Shown: piece by piece, positions 61,888 to 64,000 of the stretch
How positions within the stretch are numbered: the stretch's first letter is position 1
Layout of the letters: each line of letters begins with the position of its first letter
Source of the DNA: Chryseomicrobium palamuruense
GTDB lineage: Bacteria; Bacillota; Bacilli; Bacillales_A; Planococcaceae
NCBI RefSeq assembly: GCF_042649045.1
Contig: NZ_JBHSEF010000010.1
Coordinates: forward strand, 62,001-126,000
Direction: 5' to 3'
DNA: 64,000 nucleotides
The notes under the pieces: generated by a model
What the model saw: only the letters and a program-made list of their open reading frames with translations
The model's database searches: none
What the model was told of the DNA's origin: nothing
Made by a program: the position numbers and the translations under genes

Positions 61888-63339
61888 TTATTTCAAATTC
61901 TGTGATGATACATATAGATACTGTTTCTTCCCATCAATCACAACTTCAACTGGATACCACACGAAATTGTGTTTCGCATGAACGTTTTGGTCATAAAGTG
62001 GGGCACCAAGGATTCTAACTGTTGAACCTGCAGCTGCATTGATAACTGTTGAATTCACTGTCGTTGGTTTATCGCGTAAACGAGAGTTGAGGAGTATAGC
62101 TTGATCTTCTGCTTTATAGCGGTCTCTTGAGTGAGTCGCTTCCGCATTTAGTATAAATTGTTTTTCCTCAAAAACAATATTCTCTGCCGAACCTGAAGCG
62201 TAAGTGAAATCGTCCGATGTCATACCGATCGAACGAATTGATGTTGGCACATAACTTGATGTATTAATTTCATCATACACACGCTCTTGATAGGCATTAG
62301 GGTTTACTGCTCCTGTTGCCTTCACAAATGGACTGTTAACAGGTTTTGTTCCATTGTAGGCCATTACCGCGAAGTACCAGCTTTCTAAGTTGTTTGGATC
62401 GTGATTTCCAACTTTCGGGAGGTCCGAGCGATTGAAATGGTAGAGTAGCATATCAATAGCAGTTTCTACATTATATTGTATACTCGTTTTCAGTTTCTCA
62501 ACGTCATAACCAACCGTGTTCGTAATTTGAGTAAGACCAATACCGCCATCATCGGATACAATGGCTTTTCCATTGTTATCAAAGTGCTGCCAGTTGCCCA
62601 TTTCTTCATTAATAATTCCTTTTACAATCTCCGGAGGAATAATCCCGTCAGCGGAGCGAGCTGCATTTGTGACTAGGCAGTTAAGTGCTTGGCGAGAAGG
62701 GTTTGTAACTCGAGAATCATCGTACTCACAAGTAGCAGACTTAAGACGTAACTCTGCGTTTAGTGCACGAGCTAAGAATGCTGAGAATTCTCCACGCTTC
62801 AAATTCCAATCTGGTTCGAACCGATTTGCATCAATGCCACCTGTAATTCCGAATGCATGAATCTTTCGAATCTCCGAGTAGCCTTTCTTAGACATAGGAA
62901 CATCCGAAAATTCTTTAGATGACTCTTCTTCAAGCTTAAATGCGCGGGCCAACATGAGTGCCATTTCCGCACGTGTAATGTTTTTCTCTGGAGCAAATGT
63001 GGTGGGTGAAGTTCCTTGAATAATTCCGACTTCAAATCCTGATTGGACAGCACCAGCGTAATTGGAATTGACATCTGTAAATACAGTCTCTCGAGCGGAA
63101 GTATCTAAATCAAACGCACGAGCAATCATGAGCGCTGCTTGACCACGCGTCAAATTTTCAAGTAATCCAAATCTACCATCCTTATAGCCGGAAATAACTC
63201 CTTCGTTCACTAGGTATTGGATATGCTTCGAAAATTGGTGTGACGTTGGTACATCTGTGAATTCACTTGTGTTCGCAAATGCTGAGGATGAAAGCAACAA
63301 GCTGCCTGCAAGTACGGTACTAAAAAGTAGTTTCTTCAT
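61888..63339 (-). CDS. S-layer-homology surface protein with lytic-transglycosylase-like and SH3 domains
   Basis: 483 aa. Signal peptide at 1-22 (LLFSTVLAGSLLLSSSAFA). Three SLH repeats cover about 25-195, each with a GYKDGRFGL/TRGQAALMIARAF-type block, and bind secondary cell-wall polymer. Residues 215-350 resemble an SLT lysozyme fold: candidate catalytic Glu in VKGIINEEMGNW, then GGIGLTQITN and VMAYNG. The last 60 residues look SH3b-like (AAGSTVRILGAPLYDQNVHA and YLYVSSQNLK). ATG behind AAGGGGGCT. Probably a secreted, wall-anchored peptidoglycan hydrolase. The transglycosylase assignment is moderate. Confidence 0.85.
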   Translation of the reverse strand: MKKLLFSTVLAGSLLLSSSAFANTSEFTDVPTSHQFSKHIQYLVNEGVISGYKDGRFGLLENLTRGQAALMIARAFDLDTSARETVFTDVNSNYAGAVQSGFEVGIIQGTSPTTFAPEKNITRAEMALMLARAFKLEEESSKEFSDVPMSKKGYSEIRKIHAFGITGGIDANRFEPDWNLKRGEFSAFLARALNAELRLKSATCEYDDSRVTNPSRQALNCLVTNAARSADGIIPPEIVKGIINEEMGNWQHFDNNGKAIVSDDGGIGLTQITNTVGYDVEKLKTSIQYNVETAIDMLLYHFNRSDLPKVGNHDPNNLESWYFAVMAYNGTKPVNSPFVKATGAVNPNAYQERVYDEINTSSYVPTSIRSIGMTSDDFTYASGSAENIVFEEKQFILNAEATHSRDRYKAEDQAILLNSRLRDKPTTVNSTVINAAAGSTVRILGAPLYDQNVHAKHNFVWYPVEVVIDGKKQYLYVSSQNLK

Positions 63340-63472
63340 ATGTATAGCCCCCTTACTTCCAGTTTACAGGAAAATATAGGGGGTTGAAAGGAGTTTGAGT
63401 AAAGTTTTGGATTCCGAAATAAATTACATGTATACTAAAAGAAAACTAGTAGATTGTGATGGTGACTAACTC

Positions 63473-64000
63473 ATGAAAAAGCTTATGCTAACAGGATTCG
63501 AACCCTTTCTATCCTTTACTGTCAATCCGACGATGAAAATTGTAGAAGAACTGGATGGACAGCAGATCGGTGGATATCAAATCGTTGGAAAGATTTTAAG
63601 TGTGGACTTCAAACAAACGGGGGATCAGCTTGTCGAGTTGCTTGATAAAGAGCAGCCGGATGCGTTGATTTCGTTAGGTCTTGCAGGCGGAAGATATAAA
63701 ATTACCCCGGAACGCATTGCCTTGAATTTTAATGATGTAGTTGCAACGAATACGGACAATTCCGGAAATGCACCCATTGATGAGCCGATTGTTGAAGGTG
63801 GACCAGCTGGCTATTTAAGTACATTGCCTTACCGCAACATGATTAACCGATTGCTCGAAAGTGGCTATCCGTCAGAAATCTCTAATTCAGCAGGTACGTA
63901 CTTATGTAATCATACGATGTACAAAGGACTGCATTATTTTGCGGAGAAAGGGATGAATGTGCCATCCGGATTCATCCACATCCCTGCCTCTCATGAACTA
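63473..64000 (+). CDS. pcp: Pyroglutamyl-peptidase I, second copy (3' end outside window)
   Basis: The frame from ATG 63473 is open to the window end (176 codons seen). LMLTGFEPFLSFTVNPTMKI, GRYKITPERIALNFND with the catalytic Glu, SAGTYLCNHTMY with the Cys, and GFIHIPASHE with the His are all present. It is very similar to the Pcp at 28910 over its whole visible length. The ribosome site (GATGGTGA) is weak. It stands apart from any pxp genes within the window, unlike the first copy. Confidence 0.95.
   Translation, partial: MKKLMLTGFEPFLSFTVNPTMKIVEELDGQQIGGYQIVGKILSVDFKQTGDQLVELLDKEQPDALISLGLAGGRYKITPERIALNFNDVVATNTDNSGNAPIDEPIVEGGPAGYLSTLPYRNMINRLLESGYPSEISNSAGTYLCNHTMYKGLHYFAEKGMNVPSGFIHIPASHEL

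Overview
The window looks like chromosomal DNA of a low-GC Gram-positive bacterium of the Bacillales. The reasons are strong AGGAGG-type ribosome binding sites with frequent TTG/GTG starts, an S-layer-homology (SLH) protein, LacI/GntR/IclR regulators, a B. subtilis-like hexuronate gene set, CcpA-type cre-like boxes and many short intrinsic terminators. A planococcal relative would fit, but that is inference. The window is dominated by uptake and catabolism of carboxylated nutrients: two tripartite tricarboxylate (TTT/Tct) systems, one TRAP system, one dipeptide-type ABC system, one MHS-family symporter and one TSUP permease.

Layout. (1) 1-4229: end of a LacI regulator, then SDR, iron-dependent alcohol dehydrogenase and aldehyde dehydrogenase. 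(2) 4245-12469: a promoter with three LacI-type palindromes, then TctC-TctB-TctA, a GntR/FadR regulator and a set resembling four-carbon acid-sugar catabolism (beta-hydroxyacid dehydrogenase, DUF1537/OtnK kinase, OtnC-like aldolase) with two unusual one-cysteine members of the Asp/Glu racemase superfamily, closed by a terminator. An unrecognised polytopic membrane protein follows. (3) 14041-19364: a decayed IS1182-family element on the minus strand, split by a group II intron whose own reverse-transcriptase ORF is split, at the YADD active site, by a second group II intron. This is a three-level nest. (4) 19697-31877: an oligopeptide ABC operon with an IclR regulator, a 955-aa M14-like metallopeptidase, pyroglutamyl peptidase and the 5-oxoprolinase PxpBAC, apparently a pyroglutamyl-peptide scavenging unit. 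(5) 32181-43004: a LacI-controlled aldonate/hexuronate operon (KdgR, KdgK, HxlB-like, YjmC-like, TRAP DctPQM, YjmD-like, KDPG aldolase, UxuA, UxuB-like SDR, HxlA-like).

(6) 43150-48756: TSUP permease; divergent XRE-cupin regulator and MHS symporter sharing one inverted repeat; ornithine-cyclodeaminase family protein; benzaldehyde/vanillin-type aldehyde dehydrogenase. (7) 48975-49429: two gene remnants (RecQ HRDC end, internally deleted fructokinase). (8) 49714-55228, minus strand: a CitA/DcuS-type two-component system and a second TctCBA transporter with a cre-like site. (9) 55691-64000: SEC-C remnant, type II toxin-antitoxin pair, histidine phosphatase, a 1366-aa TPR protein with an embedded C39-like peptidase domain, a GlpD C-terminal remnant, an SLH/transglycosylase/SH3 surface protein, and a second pyroglutamyl peptidase cut by the window end.

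No rRNA, tRNA, CRISPR array or prophage was seen. Functions come from motifs read by eye. Substrates of transporters and dehydrogenases are inferred from neighbours.
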